Origin: Enterobacter sichuanensis
GTDB taxonomy: Bacteria > Pseudomonadota > Gammaproteobacteria > Enterobacterales > Enterobacteriaceae
DNA length: 33,024 bases
Reading direction: 5' to 3'
Assembly: GCF_002939185.1 (NCBI RefSeq)
Contig: NZ_POVL01000052.1
Span: 1-33,024 of the forward strand
A model generated the notes under the pieces. That model saw nothing but the letters and a program-made list of their open reading frames with translations. It did no database searches and had not been told where the DNA came from. Both the position numbers and the translations under genes were made by a program. Of the stretch, positions 1 through 8,388 are shown in pieces; position 1 is the first letter of the stretch, and each line of letters starts with the position of its first letter.

Positions 1-3
1 GAC

Positions 4-32
4 ATTAAGCCTGCCTTACTGGCAGGCTTAAT
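4..32. repeat. 12-bp perfect inverted repeat upstream of tRNA-Trp
   Basis: Bases 4-15 (ATTAAGCCTGCC) are the exact reverse complement of 21-32, with a 5-base loop TTACT. No T-run follows, only GGCAAAAAAC, so it does not look like an intrinsic terminator. It sits 13 bases before the tRNA-Trp 5' end. In E. coli this spacer follows aspT, so a tRNA precursor processing hairpin is the likeliest role. That is inference, because the upstream gene lies outside the window. Confidence 0.6.
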
Positions 33-45
33 GGCAAAAAACTTT

Positions 46-121
46 AGGGGCGTAGCTCAGTTGGTAGAGCACCGGTCTCCAAAACCGGGTGTCGCGAGTT
101 CGAGTCTCTCCGCCCCTGCCA
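46..121 (+). tRNA. trpT: tRNA-Trp (anticodon CCA)
   Basis: This is a 76-base cloverleaf with acceptor stem AGGGGCG/CGCCCCT and encoded CCA at its 3' end. The anticodon stem is CCGGT/ACCGG and the loop CTCCAAA places anticodon CCA at 79-81, so it reads UGG as tryptophan. The T-loop TTCGAGT is standard. The sequence is close to E. coli trpT, which is the last gene of the rrnC operon after aspT. The hdfR-maoP-yifB neighbours agree with that position, so an rRNA operon probably lies just upstream of the window. Confidence 0.98.
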
Positions 122-126
122 TATAT

Positions 127-156
127 AATCCTTTGCTTCGGCAAAGGATTTTTTTT
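127..156 (+). terminator. Intrinsic terminator after tRNA-Trp
   Basis: A perfect 10-bp stem AATCCTTTGC (127-136) and GCAAAGGATT (141-150) is closed by the stable tetraloop TTCG. It runs into eight T residues (149-156). This is a textbook Rho-independent terminator ending the rRNA/tRNA transcript. Confidence 0.95.
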
Positions 157-191
157 GCCTGAAATACTCTACAGCACCGCTTCTTCATTTT

Positions 192-213
192 CAGCCAGCC
201 TCCCTGCTGGCTG
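192..213. terminator. Stem-loop 3' of hdfR, possible weak terminator
   Basis: CAGCCAGC (192-199) pairs with GCTGGCTG (206-213) around a 6-base loop. It lies 6 bases past the hdfR stop. On the hdfR strand it is followed by AAAATGAAG and not by T residues, so it lacks the U-tract of an intrinsic terminator. It may protect the mRNA 3' end or act with Rho. Confidence 0.35.
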
Positions 214-218
214 CTATC

Positions 219-1040
219 TCAATCCATGACGTTGATTTTTAATAGATCTTTTATCTGCGATTGCTTATCACTATTTTGCAGCCAAATGGCATACAGCGGC
301 CTGGTAAGCGTGGTGGAATCCACCACGGTATGCAGCCCGGCTTTAGTGTCTGCCCAGCGAACCGGTAACCAGGTACACCCTTTTAACAAGGGCAGTTGCT
401 GGCAGGCGATCTCTGCAGAGCTGGTTGTTAACTGTGGAACATCATCAGGTGCAATCAATCCCGCCTCATGCTGCTGAAAATCTGGTCCCCATTCCAGCCG
501 CAAATAGGTCAGGTCTGCCTTCATCATCGAAGGTTCAGAGGCATAAAGCGCCAGGCCAAACTGGCCAACAATCTGGCTGCTAAATTCATCCATCTTGGGG
601 GCTTCGGTCGTGATCAAAAGATCAAGCTGACGCTCATGAAGTTGCTTAACCAGCGACTGCCGTTGCGCAATCCTGGCTTCGAATTGCAAATGACCATGAG
701 AATGATACAGCCGGGTAAGCCACTGACTTAACATACATTCCCACAGAGAAGCGCTGGCCCCAATCGAGAACTCATTGTGCCTCGAAGTATGGGCAACCTC
801 TTTGCGCGCTGCCTGCCAGGTATTCATCAGCGTTTCTGCGTACGGGAGCAATTTTTCACCCGCAGGTGTCAAACGGATGTTGTTGCGATGGCGGGTAAAA
901 AGATTCACACCCAGTTGATTTTCCAGCTGTCGAATACGAAAACTGACTGCTGACTGCGTCAGATAAAGGGCTTCAGCTGCTCGCCCAAAGTGGCGTGTTC
1001 TGCTCACTTCAAGGAAAGTTTTTAGCAATTCCGTATCCAC
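219..1040 (-). CDS. hdfR: HdfR, LysR-family transcription regulator
   Basis: The 273-residue product is a LysR-type regulator. The winged helix-turn-helix spans residues 4-66, with the recognition segment around [18 protein letters not shown], and an effector-binding domain fills about residues 90-265. In E. coli HdfR (279 aa, from memory) represses the flagellar master operon flhDC and its own gene is under H-NS control. Here the protein is slightly shorter, through a small loss in the linker near residue 115 and at the C-terminus. The start is GTG at 1040, with GGAG about 7 bases upstream; an ATG two bases further up is out of frame. The gene is divergent from maoP across a 118-bp spacer, as in E. 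coli, so the two may share regulatory DNA. Confidence 0.93.
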   Translation of the reverse strand: MDTELLKTFLEVSRTRHFGRAAEALYLTQSAVSFRIRQLENQLGVNLFTRHRNNIRLTPAGEKLLPYAETLMNTWQAARKEVAHTSRHNEFSIGASASLWECMLSQWLTRLYHSHGHLQFEARIAQRQSLVKQLHERQLDLLITTEAPKMDEFSSQIVGQFGLALYASEPSMMKADLTYLRLEWGPDFQQHEAGLIAPDDVPQLTTSSAEIACQQLPLLKGCTWLPVRWADTKAGLHTVVDSTTLTRPLYAIWLQNSDKQSQIKDLLKINVMD

Positions 1041-1086
1041 ATCTTTCTCCGCAAAATTATTTGTCGTTATGATTTAAATGTTTTGT

Positions 1087-1115
1087 TTTACACTCTGTCA
1101 AGCGTAACTAATACT
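1087..1115 (+). promoter_or_regulatory. Probable sigma-70 promoter of maoP
   Basis: TTTACA (1087-1092, 5 of 6 to the -35 consensus) is followed after 17 bases by AATACT (1110-1115, 4 of 6 to the -10). Transcription would begin near 1122 and give a short leader of under 40 bases. It lies in the hdfR-maoP spacer. This was read by eye only. Confidence 0.45.
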
Positions 1116-1158
1116 CCGCGCCATAAATAGCTCGGCCAAAGAATTAGGAGCGTGTAGG

Positions 1159-1497
1159 ATGGCGGAAAGCTTTACGACGACTAATCGTTTTTTCGACAAT
1201 AAAAATTATCCACGCGGGTTCTCTCGTCACGGCGACTTCACCATCAAAGAGGCGCAGCTGCTTGAGCGTCATGGTTATGCCTTCAACGAGCTGGATCTGG
1301 GTAAACGTGAGCCTGCAACGGAAGATGAAAAGCAGTTTGTCTCCGTGTGCCGTGGTGAGCGTGAACCACAATCTGAAGCGGAACGTGTATGGATCAAGTA
1401 CATGGCGCGCATTAAGCGTCCAAAGCGTTTCCATACCCTTTCTGGCGGTAAGCCGCAGATGGAAGGTGCTGAAGATTACACCGAGTCTGATGACTAA
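1159..1497 (+). CDS. maoP: MaoP, Ori macrodomain organisation protein (DUF413)
   Basis: The small, acidic, charged 112-residue protein is the same length as E. coli MaoP (formerly YifE), a DUF413 member. In E. coli MaoP acts with a nearby DNA site, maoS, to limit long-range DNA interactions and define the Ori macrodomain. The N-terminal part ([20 protein letters not shown], about residues 6-25) is the conserved block of the family. No signal peptide or membrane segment is seen. The start is supported by AGGAG (1146-1150), 8 bases before the ATG. The gene ends 7 bases before a bidirectional terminator shared with comM. Function is by homology. Confidence 0.93.
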   Translation: MAESFTTTNRFFDNKNYPRGFSRHGDFTIKEAQLLERHGYAFNELDLGKREPATEDEKQFVSVCRGEREPQSEAERVWIKYMARIKRPKRFHTLSGGKPQMEGAEDYTESDD

Positions 1498-1500
1498 GAA

Positions 1501-1524
1501 AAAAGGGGCTGTGGCCCCTTTTTT
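1501..1524. terminator. Bidirectional terminator between maoP and comM
   Basis: AAAAGGGGC (1501-1509) and GCCCCTTTT (1514-1522) form a stem with loop TGTG, flanked by A residues on the left and T residues on the right. It can therefore end transcription on both strands. The last bases overlap the comM stop codon at 1523-1525. Confidence 0.88.
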
Positions 1525-3043
1525 ACGCCAGTAACTTTTGCAGGTGCAAAAGTAAACGGTCGATTGCCCGATAGCTCAACGCTTCCTGCAGATGCTGTCT
1601 CTCAATTGCATGACTGCTTTCCACATCGGCGATAGTACGAGCCACTTTTAAAAGACGCTGCCATGCACGAATAGAGAGCCCGAAGCGCGTCAACGTTTCC
1701 TCCAGCCACGTCGCATCCTCAGCCTTTAGCTGGCAAAACTGTCGGATCTCAGCATTATCCAGACGGGCATTCAGTTTATTTTGCCGCCTGTACTGCCGGG
1801 CCTGAGCAGCAATAACCCGATCGCGAACCGTTACTGAACACTCTCCTCTGACACTGCTCTGGCTGAGCAGGCCGGGAGGAGGCAAAGGGATCTCCAGGGA
1901 TAAATCGAAACGATCCAGGAAAGGGCCTGATAACTTTCCCAGATATCGCAGTGTTTGTTCAGGCGTACAGCGGTTGTGATTCCCCTGATAATGACCTGAC
2001 GGGCTGGGGTTCATTGCCGCAACCAGCTGGAACTGTGCCGGATAGCTTATTTTGGCTCGGGTACGTGAGATATGTATCTCTCCGGATTCAATCGGCTCCC
2101 TTAGGGCATCCAGCACGCGCCGCTCAAACTCAGGTAGTTCATCAAGAAACAGGATGCCGTTATGTGCCAGTGAAATCTCTCCCGGCCCCGGAATGGAACC
2201 TCCTCCGACCATGGCCGTCAGGGACGCGCTGTGGTGCGGAGAGCGGAAAGGGCGACGTCGCCACTGTTTTTGCAACGACACTGAACTCACCAGGCTCACT
2301 ATCGCAGCGCTTTCGAGTGCTTCATGGTTACTGAGTGGTGGAAGTAAACCATTCAACCGGCTCGCCAGCATCGTTTTTCCGGTACCCGGCGGGCCAATCA
2401 GCAACAGGTTATGCCCGCCGGCAGCGGTGATCTCCAGCGCTCGCTTTCCCTGCTCCTGACCGATAATATCGCTGAGATCGTCGGTGCTTTCAGGCGGTAT
2501 ATCTTCCGTTTCTTCGGGCGCTGACAACCTATGCCGCCCTTCAAGATGGGCGCAGACCTCCTGCAAATGCCCGGCAATAAGGCACCCTTTTTCGGCTATC
2601 AGGCTCACTTCCGCACTGTTTTCATTGGCAAGAATGATTTCCCGACCGGCACGTATAGCTTCCAGCGCACCAGAGATAGCGCCAGGAACGCCTCTCAGTG
2701 CGCCTGTAAGCGCCAGTTCACCGATGAACTCGTACGAGCCTAGCCTGGACGTATTAAGCTGTTCAGAAGCGGCGAGAAGCGCAATAGCGATAGGTAAATC
2801 ATATCTCCCGCCCTCTTTAGGCAGATCCGCTGGTGCCAGGTTGATGGTGATCTTCTTCGCCGGGAAGGTATAACCGCTATTGATAATGGCGCTGCGGACC
2901 CGATCTCTGGCTTCTTTCACCGTTGTCTCTGGCAAGCCGACAAGCGTTAAGCCGGGCAGTCCATTACTCAGATGAACCTCCACAGAAATAAGCGGTGCTT
3001 TTACTCCAATAGCCGCACGCGTATAAACAACTGACAGTGACAT
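1523..3043 (-). CDS. comM: ComM/YifB, AAA+ branch-migration helicase
   Basis: The 506-residue protein belongs to the magnesium-chelatase-like AAA+ family. An N-terminal Lon-protease-like ChlI domain covers about residues 1-170. The AAA+ core has Walker A GPPGTGKT (217-224) and Walker B LFLDE (D301, E302). A C-terminal helical Mg-chelatase domain ends the protein. In Vibrio and Acinetobacter ComM is a hexameric helicase that promotes branch migration during integration of transforming DNA; enteric YifB is its orthologue, with no clear role in non-competent cells. The start chosen is ATG at 3043, because AGGAGG lies 5 bases upstream and the E. coli protein has the same N-terminus. An in-frame GTG at 3049 falls inside that ribosome site and is unlikely. 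comM is a known island insertion site in Acinetobacter, but here it is uninterrupted. Confidence 0.93.
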   Translation of the reverse strand: MSLSVVYTRAAIGVKAPLISVEVHLSNGLPGLTLVGLPETTVKEARDRVRSAIINSGYTFPAKKITINLAPADLPKEGGRYDLPIAIALLAASEQLNTSRLGSYEFIGELALTGALRGVPGAISGALEAIRAGREIILANENSAEVSLIAEKGCLIAGHLQEVCAHLEGRHRLSAPEETEDIPPESTDDLSDIIGQEQGKRALEITAAGGHNLLLIGPPGTGKTMLASRLNGLLPPLSNHEALESAAIVSLVSSVSLQKQWRRRPFRSPHHSASLTAMVGGGSIPGPGEISLAHNGILFLDELPEFERRVLDALREPIESGEIHISRTRAKISYPAQFQLVAAMNPSPSGHYQGNHNRCTPEQTLRYLGKLSGPFLDRFDLSLEIPLPPPGLLSQSSVRGECSVTVRDRVIAAQARQYRRQNKLNARLDNAEIRQFCQLKAEDATWLEETLTRFGLSIRAWQRLLKVARTIADVESSHAIERQHLQEALSYRAIDRLLLHLQKLLA

Positions 3044-3382
3044 AAGCACCTCCTCGGGCGCTGATTATGCCACTGTCGCTTTCATACCTTGAGTGCTGTT
3101 TTTGTGTTTTACGGCATTACTTCCAGACTTTTAGCAGCAATTTGCAATCATTTCTTGTGAGTGGAAGCCACATCGCAGAAAAAACGTGCCCGTTATGATG
3201 ACCTGGCGGCGGCGAAAAAAATGAAAAATATTCACCATCTGTTTTTCTCATATAAAACAATGCTTTTCAAAGATATGGTTCGCGAGCTAATCAAAATGGT
3301 CATAAATAAATCTTGTGTTTGGTTTAAAAACTGTGATAACTCTTTAGGTATTCCTTCGAACAAGATGCAAAAAGAACTGAAA
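3044..3382. other. Non-coding upstream region of the ilv operon
   Basis: These 339 bases separate divergent comM and ilvL. An open frame through 3161-3481 has no family resemblance until it merges with the ilvL peptide, so I do not call it a gene. The stretch 3215-3360 is A+T-rich. In E. coli the equivalent region binds IHF and contains a superhelically destabilised element that activates the ilv promoter. I could not place a convincing IHF site by eye. Confidence 0.6.
3313..3340 (+). promoter_or_regulatory. Candidate promoter of the ilvLXGMEDA operon
   Basis: TTGTGT (3313-3318) and GATAAC (3335-3340) are separated by 16 bases and would start RNA near 3347-3352. That gives a leader of about 185 bases up to the attenuator, matching the leader length I recall for E. 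coli. Both boxes are weak matches (3 and 4 of 6), so position rather than sequence is the main support. Confidence 0.4.
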
Positions 3383-3481
3383 ATGACAGCCCTTCTACGA
3401 GTGATTAGCCTGGTCGTGATTAGCGTGGTGGTGATTATTATCCCACCGTGCGGGGCTGCACTTGGACGAGGAAAGGCTTAG
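3383..3481 (+). CDS. ilvL: ilv operon leader (attenuator) peptide
   Basis: The 32-residue leader peptide has 15 branched-chain residues: 5 Ile, 6 Val and 4 Leu. They include runs VVV and III at residues 15-20, followed by PPCG. When charged Ile, Val or Leu tRNA is scarce the ribosome stalls on these codons and the downstream terminator at 3505-3537 does not form. When tRNAs are charged, transcription stops before ilvXG. The sequence appears identical or nearly so to E. coli IlvL. It ends 23 bases before the terminator stem, as expected for ribosome-mediated attenuation. Confidence 0.95.
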   Translation: MTALLRVISLVVISVVVIIIPPCGAALGRGKA

Positions 3482-3504
3482 AAATCAAGCCTTAACGAAC
3501 TAAG

Positions 3505-3537
3505 ACCCCCGCACCGAAAGGTCCGGGGGTTTTTTTA
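3505..3537 (+). terminator. ilv attenuator (leader terminator)
   Basis: The stem ACCCCCG-ACC (3505-3515, with C3512 unpaired against C3523) pairs with GGT-CGGGGGT (3520-3530) around a GAAA tetraloop. It is followed by seven T residues (3530-3536). It lies just after ilvL and is the regulated terminator of the operon. Confidence 0.95.
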
Positions 3538-3567
3538 TGACTAAAAAACGCAAATGAGGAGCAGAGA

Positions 3568-3618
3568 ATGACAAATAGCACAAAATTCTGTTTCTCCCGA
3601 TTTATGACGGGGAACTAA
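3568..3618 (+). CDS. ilvX: IlvX, 16-residue peptide between attenuator and ilvG
   Basis: ATG at 3568 opens a 16-codon frame ending in TAA at 3616-3618, encoding [16 protein letters not shown]. The E. coli peptide, as I recall it, differs at only two positions. AGGAG at 3557-3561, 6 bases upstream, is a good ribosome site. The stop is 2 bases before the ilvG ATG, so ilvX translation probably feeds ribosomes to ilvG. Its biochemical function is unknown. Conservation of so short a frame argues that it is really translated. Confidence 0.8.
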   Translation: MTNSTKFCFSRFMTGN

Positions 3619-3620
3619 CT

Positions 3621-5267
3621 ATGAATGGGGCACAGTGGGTAGTACATGCGTTGCGCGCGCAGGGAGTCGAAACAGTATTCGGTTATCCGGGTGGCGCAAT
3701 TATGCCGATTTACGATGCACTGTATGACGGCGGCGTGGAGCACCTGTTGTGCCGACACGAGCAGGGCGCGGCTATGGCGGCGATCGGTTATGCGCGCGCC
3801 ACCGGCAAAACCGGCGTCTGCATGGCGACCTCGGGTCCCGGTGCAACTAACCTGATCACCGGTCTGGCTGATGCACTGCTCGATTCCGTTCCGGTCGTCG
3901 CCATCACCGGACAGGTTGCATCTCCGTTCATCGGTACCGATGCTTTCCAGGAAGTGGACGTTCTCGGCTTATCCCTGGCCTGCACCAAACACAGCTTCCT
4001 CGTCCAGTCTCTGGAAGAGCTGCCGCGGGTGATGGCAGAAGCGTTCGAGGTAGCAAGCTCCGGCCGTCCTGGTCCGGTTCTGGTTGATATCCCGAAAGAT
4101 ATCCAGGTGGCGATCGGCGATCTCGAACCGCACTTCTCCACTGTTGAGAGCGACGATGCGTTTCCGCATGCGGAAGTGGAAGAGGCGCGGCAGATGTTGG
4201 CCCAGGCGAAACAGCCGATGCTGTACGTCGGTGGTGGCGTGGGCATGGCGCAGGCAGTTCCTGCCCTGCGTGAATTTATCGCGGTGACGCAAATGCCTGC
4301 TACCTGCACGCTGAAAGGACTGGGTGCGGTAGATGCGGATTATCCCTGTTATCTGGGCATGCTGGGGATGCACGGTACCAAAGCGGCAAATCTGGCCGTT
4401 CAGGAGTGTGACTTGCTCATCGCCGTGGGAGCCCGTTTTGACGATCGCGTCACCGGTAAGCTGAATACCTTCGCGCCGAATGCCAAAGTGATCCATATGG
4501 ATATCGATCCTGCGGAGATGAACAAATTGCGTCAGGCACATGTTGCCTTGCAGGGCGATCTCAATGCGCTGTTACCGGCATTACAGCAGCCACTGGATAT
4601 CAATGCGTGGCGAAAGCACACCTCAGACCTGCGTGCTGAACACGCCTGGCGTTACGATCATCCTGGCGACGCTATCTACGCGCCGCTGCTGTTGAAGCAG
4701 TTGTCCGATCGGAAACCCGCAGACAGCGTGGTGACGACGGATGTGGGTCAACACCAGATGTGGTCCGCCCAGCACATGACCTATACCCGCCCGGAAAATT
4801 TCATCACCTCCAGCGGGTTAGGCACGATGGGCTTCGGCTTGCCTGCTGCCGTGGGTGCGCAGGTTGCCCGCCCGAACGATACGGTAATCTGTATCTCCGG
4901 CGACGGCTCCTTCATGATGAACGTTCAGGAGCTGGGCACCGTGAAGCGCAAGCAGTTGCCGCTGAAGATCGTGTTGCTCGATAACCAGCGATTAGGGATG
5001 GTTCGCCAGTGGCAACAACTCTTTTTCCAGGAGCGTTACAGTGAAACCACCCTGACTGATAATCCCGATTTCCTCACCCTGGCCAGTGCCTTTGGCATTC
5101 CTGGCCAGCACATCACCCGTAAAGACCAGGTTGAAGCGGCACTCGACACCATGCTGTCAAGCGAAGGGCCTTACCTGCTTCATGTCTCAATCGACGAGCT
5201 TGAGAATGTCTGGCCGTTGGTACCGCCAGGTGCCAGTAACTCACAAATGCTGGAGAAATTATCATGA
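3621..5267 (+). CDS. ilvG: Acetolactate synthase II (AHAS II) large subunit
   Basis: The enzyme condenses two pyruvates to acetolactate (valine, leucine) or pyruvate plus 2-ketobutyrate to acetohydroxybutyrate (isoleucine), using thiamine diphosphate, Mg2+ and FAD. The 548 residues cover the full family: N-terminal TPP pyrimidine domain with catalytic E47 (RHEQGAA), a central FAD domain, and a C-terminal TPP domain with G427-D-G429 and N455. W464, the residue linked to 2-ketobutyrate preference in AHAS II, is present. Unlike E. coli K-12, where ilvG is frame-shifted, the gene is intact here, so this strain should have a valine-resistant AHAS. It overlaps ilvM by 4 bases (ATGA) and follows ilvX by 2 bases. 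Confidence 0.97.
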   Translation: MNGAQWVVHALRAQGVETVFGYPGGAIMPIYDALYDGGVEHLLCRHEQGAAMAAIGYARATGKTGVCMATSGPGATNLITGLADALLDSVPVVAITGQVASPFIGTDAFQEVDVLGLSLACTKHSFLVQSLEELPRVMAEAFEVASSGRPGPVLVDIPKDIQVAIGDLEPHFSTVESDDAFPHAEVEEARQMLAQAKQPMLYVGGGVGMAQAVPALREFIAVTQMPATCTLKGLGAVDADYPCYLGMLGMHGTKAANLAVQECDLLIAVGARFDDRVTGKLNTFAPNAKVIHMDIDPAEMNKLRQAHVALQGDLNALLPALQQPLDINAWRKHTSDLRAEHAWRYDHPGDAIYAPLLLKQLSDRKPADSVVTTDVGQHQMWSAQHMTYTRPENFITSSGLGTMGFGLPAAVGAQVARPNDTVICISGDGSFMMNVQELGTVKRKQLPLKIVLLDNQRLGMVRQWQQLFFQERYSETTLTDNPDFLTLASAFGIPGQHITRKDQVEAALDTMLSSEGPYLLHVSIDELENVWPLVPPGASNSQMLEKLS

Positions 5268-5527
5268 TGCAACATCAGGTCGCCGTGCAGGCTCGCTTCA
5301 ATCCGGAGACATTAGAGCGCGTTTTGCGCGTGGTCCGTCATCGTGGCTTTCAGATTTGCTCTATGAATATGGAGACGGCCACTGACGCCCAAAACATCAG
5401 TATCGAATTAACCGTTGCCAGCCCGCGCCCGGTCGACTTACTGTTTAGTCAGTTATCAAAGCTGGTAGACGTTGCCCATGTTGCCATCTGCCAGAGCACA
5501 ACCACATCACAACAAATCCGCGCTTAA
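5264..5527 (+). CDS. ilvM: AHAS II small (regulatory) subunit
   Basis: The 87-residue single ACT-domain protein pairs with IlvG to form the active heterotetramer. The ACT core spans about residues 4-78 ([20 protein letters not shown] onward). AHAS II is not inhibited by valine, in keeping with this short subunit lacking the regulatory half found in IlvN and IlvH. The first ATG overlaps the ilvG stop; a second ATG follows at once at 5267, and the E. coli protein also begins Met-Met. Translation is likely coupled to ilvG. Confidence 0.95.
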   Translation: MMQHQVAVQARFNPETLERVLRVVRHRGFQICSMNMETATDAQNISIELTVASPRPVDLLFSQLSKLVDVAHVAICQSTTTSQQIRA

Positions 5528-5545
5528 GCGTGACAGGAAGAGAAA

Positions 5546-6475
5546 ATGACGACAAAAAAAGCTGATTACATTTGGTTCAATGGTGAGATGGTTCGCTGGG
5601 AGGACGCGAAAGTCCACGTGATGTCCCACGCGCTGCACTACGGTACTTCTGTCTTTGAAGGGATCCGTTGCTACGACTCTCACAAAGGGCCAGTGGTGTT
5701 CCGTCATCGTGAACATATGCAGCGTCTGCATGACTCAGCCAAAATTTATCGTTTCCCGGTTTCTCAGAGCGTTGATGAGCTGATGGAAGCCTGCCGCGAG
5801 GTCATCCGTAAAAACAATCTGACCAGTGCCTATATTCGTCCGCTGGTTTTCGTGGGTGACGTAGGGATGGGCGTTAACCCGCCAGCCGGATATACCACGG
5901 ATGTGATCATTGCTGCGTTCCCGTGGGGTGCCTACCTGGGTGCAGAAGCGCTGGAGCAGGGGATCGACGCAATGGTCTCTTCCTGGAATCGTGTGGCACC
6001 CAATACGATCCCGACCGCCGCTAAAGCGGGCGGTAACTACCTCTCTTCCCTGCTGGTCGGTAGCGAAGCGCGCCGTCACGGATATCAGGAAGGTATCGCG
6101 CTCGATGTGAACGGCTACATCTCCGAAGGCGCCGGTGAAAACCTGTTTGAAGTGAAAGATGGCATCCTGTTCACGCCGCCGTTCACCTCGTCAGCGCTGC
6201 CGGGCATCACCCGTGACGCCATCATCAAGCTGGCGAAAGATCTGGGTATCGAAGTGCGTGAGCAGGTCCTGTCCCGCGAATCCTTGTACCTGGCGGATGA
6301 AGTGTTTATGTCCGGTACCGCGGCTGAAATCACGCCGGTTCGCAGCGTAGACGGTATTCAGGTAGGCGCAGGCCGCTGTGGTCCGGTCACCAAACGCATT
6401 CAACAAGCCTTCTTCGGCCTCTTTACCGGCGAAACAGAAGACAAATACGGCTGGTTGGATCAGGTTAATCAATAA
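5546..6475 (+). CDS. ilvE: Branched-chain amino acid aminotransferase
   Basis: This fold-type IV PLP enzyme carries out the last step of isoleucine, valine and leucine synthesis, transferring an amino group from glutamate to the keto acid. The 309-residue length is the usual one. The PLP-binding lysine is K160 counting Met (in PTAAKAGGNYL), and the cofactor-contacting E194 follows in YISEGAGENLF. It starts 18 bases after ilvM with AGGAAGAG as ribosome site. In E. coli an internal promoter near here also serves ilvEDA; I did not try to place it. Confidence 0.97.
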   Translation: MTTKKADYIWFNGEMVRWEDAKVHVMSHALHYGTSVFEGIRCYDSHKGPVVFRHREHMQRLHDSAKIYRFPVSQSVDELMEACREVIRKNNLTSAYIRPLVFVGDVGMGVNPPAGYTTDVIIAAFPWGAYLGAEALEQGIDAMVSSWNRVAPNTIPTAAKAGGNYLSSLLVGSEARRHGYQEGIALDVNGYISEGAGENLFEVKDGILFTPPFTSSALPGITRDAIIKLAKDLGIEVREQVLSRESLYLADEVFMSGTAAEITPVRSVDGIQVGAGRCGPVTKRIQQAFFGLFTGETEDKYGWLDQVNQ

Positions 6476-6485
6476 GCATAAATAT

Positions 6486-6508
6486 GGGACGGCACGCACC
6501 GTCCCTTT
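6486..6508 (+). other. Stem-loop between ilvE and ilvD
   Basis: GGGACGG (6486-6492) pairs with CCGTCCC (6499-6505) around CACGCA, followed by only three T residues. It is strong enough to affect mRNA processing or to cause partial termination between ilvE and ilvD. The short U-tract argues against full termination inside the operon. Confidence 0.55.
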
Positions 6509-6535
6509 GACTCGTCAGACGGGAGTAAATAAAGC

Positions 6536-8386
6536 ATGCCTAAGTATCGTTCCGCCACCACCACCCATGGCCGTAACATGGCCGGTGCCCGCGCGCTGTG
6601 GCGCGCCACCGGGATGACCGACGCTGATTTCGGTAAGCCGATTATCGCCGTGGTGAACTCCTTTACCCAGTTTGTACCGGGTCACGTGCACCTGCGCGAT
6701 CTCGGTAAGCTGGTTGCCGAGCAAATTGAAGCTGCTGGCGGGGTGGCGAAAGAGTTCAACACCATTGCGGTGGATGACGGTATCGCGATGGGGCACGGGG
6801 GCATGCTCTATTCACTGCCGTCGCGCGAGCTGATCGCCGACTCGGTGGAGTACATGGTTAACGCCCACTGCGCTGATGCCATGGTCTGTATCTCCAACTG
6901 CGATAAAATCACCCCGGGGATGCTGATGGCCTCCCTGCGCCTGAACATTCCGGTGATCTTCGTCTCCGGCGGTCCAATGGAAGCGGGTAAAACCAAGCTT
7001 TCCGACAAAATCATCAAGCTCGACCTGGTGGATGCGATGATTCAGGGCGCGGACCCGAAAGTCTCTGACGAGCAGAGTAATCAGGTGGAGCGCTCCGCGT
7101 GCCCAACCTGCGGCTCCTGTTCCGGGATGTTCACCGCCAACTCTATGAACTGTCTGACCGAAGCGCTGGGCCTGTCTCAGCCGGGCAACGGCTCGCTGCT
7201 GGCGACCCACGCCGATCGTAAACAGCTGTTCCTTAACGCCGGTAAGCGCATCGTTGAGCTGACCAAACGTTACTACGAGCAGGACGATGCCAGCGCGCTG
7301 CCGCGCAACATCGCCAGCAAGGCCGCGTTTGAAAACGCCATGACGCTGGATATCGCCATGGGCGGTTCCACCAATACCGTTCTGCACCTGCTGGCCGCCG
7401 CGCAGGAAGCCGAAATCGACTTCACCATGAGCGATATCGATAAGCTCTCCCGCAAAGTGCCACAGCTGTGTAAGGTCGCGCCAAGCACCCAGAAATACCA
7501 CATGGAAGACGTCCACCGCGCGGGTGGCGTCATCGGTATTCTCGGCGAGCTGGATCGCGCCGGGCTGCTGAACCGCGACGTTCAGAACGTGCTTGGCCTG
7601 ACGCTGCCGCAGACGCTGGATAAATACGACGTGATGCTGACCAAAGACGACGCGGTGAAAAAGATGTTCCGCGCCGGCCCGGCCGGTATTCGCACCACGC
7701 AGGCCTTCTCCCAGGATTGCCGCTGGGACACGCTGGACGATGACCGCGCAGAAGGGTGCATCCGCTCTCTTGAACATGCCTACAGCAAAGACGGCGGGCT
7801 GGCAGTGCTGTACGGTAACTTCGCTGAAAATGGCTGTATCGTCAAAACCGCTGGCGTAGATGACAGCATCCTCAAGTTTACCGGCCCGGCAAAAGTCTAC
7901 GAAAGCCAGGATGAGGCGGTAGATGCCATCCTGGGCGGTAAAGTGGTGGAGGGCGACGTGGTTGTCATCCGCTACGAAGGGCCAAAAGGCGGGCCGGGCA
8001 TGCAGGAGATGCTCTACCCAACCACTTTCCTGAAATCCATGGGCCTCGGTAAAGCCTGCGCGCTGATCACCGACGGACGTTTCTCGGGCGGTACTTCAGG
8101 CCTCTCCATCGGCCACGTCTCTCCGGAAGCGGCAAGCGGCGGCAACATCGCCATCATCGAAGATGGTGACCTGATCGAAATCGACATTCCGAATCGCGGG
8201 ATCCAGCTCAAGCTGAGCGATCAGGAAATTGCGGCGCGTCGTGAAGCACAGCAAGCGCGCGGTGATAAAGCCTGGACGCCAAAAGACCGCCAGCGTGAAG
8301 TCTCCTTTGCCCTGCGCGCTTACGCGAGCCTGGCGACCAGTGCAGACAAAGGCGCGGTACGCGATAAATCGAAACTTGGGGGCTAA
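6536..8386 (+). CDS. ilvD: Dihydroxy-acid dehydratase
   Basis: The enzyme dehydrates 2,3-dihydroxy-3-methylvalerate and -isovalerate to the keto acids used by IlvE. The 616-residue protein is of the IlvD/Edd family. Cluster and metal ligands are visible: D80-D81 ([10 protein letters not shown]), C122 with the Mg-binding lysine K124 ([10 protein letters not shown]), and C195 in the [11 protein letters not shown] block. It therefore carries an iron-sulfur cluster and should be oxygen-sensitive. It is followed by ilvA with TAATGATG at the junction. G+C content rises in this gene compared with the A+T-rich operon leader. Confidence 0.97.
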   Translation: MPKYRSATTTHGRNMAGARALWRATGMTDADFGKPIIAVVNSFTQFVPGHVHLRDLGKLVAEQIEAAGGVAKEFNTIAVDDGIAMGHGGMLYSLPSRELIADSVEYMVNAHCADAMVCISNCDKITPGMLMASLRLNIPVIFVSGGPMEAGKTKLSDKIIKLDLVDAMIQGADPKVSDEQSNQVERSACPTCGSCSGMFTANSMNCLTEALGLSQPGNGSLLATHADRKQLFLNAGKRIVELTKRYYEQDDASALPRNIASKAAFENAMTLDIAMGGSTNTVLHLLAAAQEAEIDFTMSDIDKLSRKVPQLCKVAPSTQKYHMEDVHRAGGVIGILGELDRAGLLNRDVQNVLGLTLPQTLDKYDVMLTKDDAVKKMFRAGPAGIRTTQAFSQDCRWDTLDDDRAEGCIRSLEHAYSKDGGLAVLYGNFAENGCIVKTAGVDDSILKFTGPAKVYESQDEAVDAILGGKVVEGDVVVIRYEGPKGGPGMQEMLYPTTFLKSMGLGKACALITDGRFSGGTSGLSIGHVSPEAASGGNIAIIEDGDLIEIDIPNRGIQLKLSDQEIAARREAQQARGDKAWTPKDRQREVSFALRAYASLATSADKGAVRDKSKLGG

Positions 8387-8388
8387 TG

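Noticed and set aside
1144..1434. Minus-strand frame opposite maoP
   Set aside because: It is fully antisense to the conserved DUF413 gene, with no support of its own.
3161..3481. 106-codon open frame upstream of ilvG
   Set aside because: Only its last 32 codons are real (ilvL, from ATG at 3383). The upstream part is A+T-rich promoter DNA with no family resemblance.
6812..7777. 321-codon frame antisense to ilvD
   Set aside because: It is a shadow frame opposite a highly codon-biased, G+C-rich gene, with composition rich in His, Arg and Gln and no recognisable domain.
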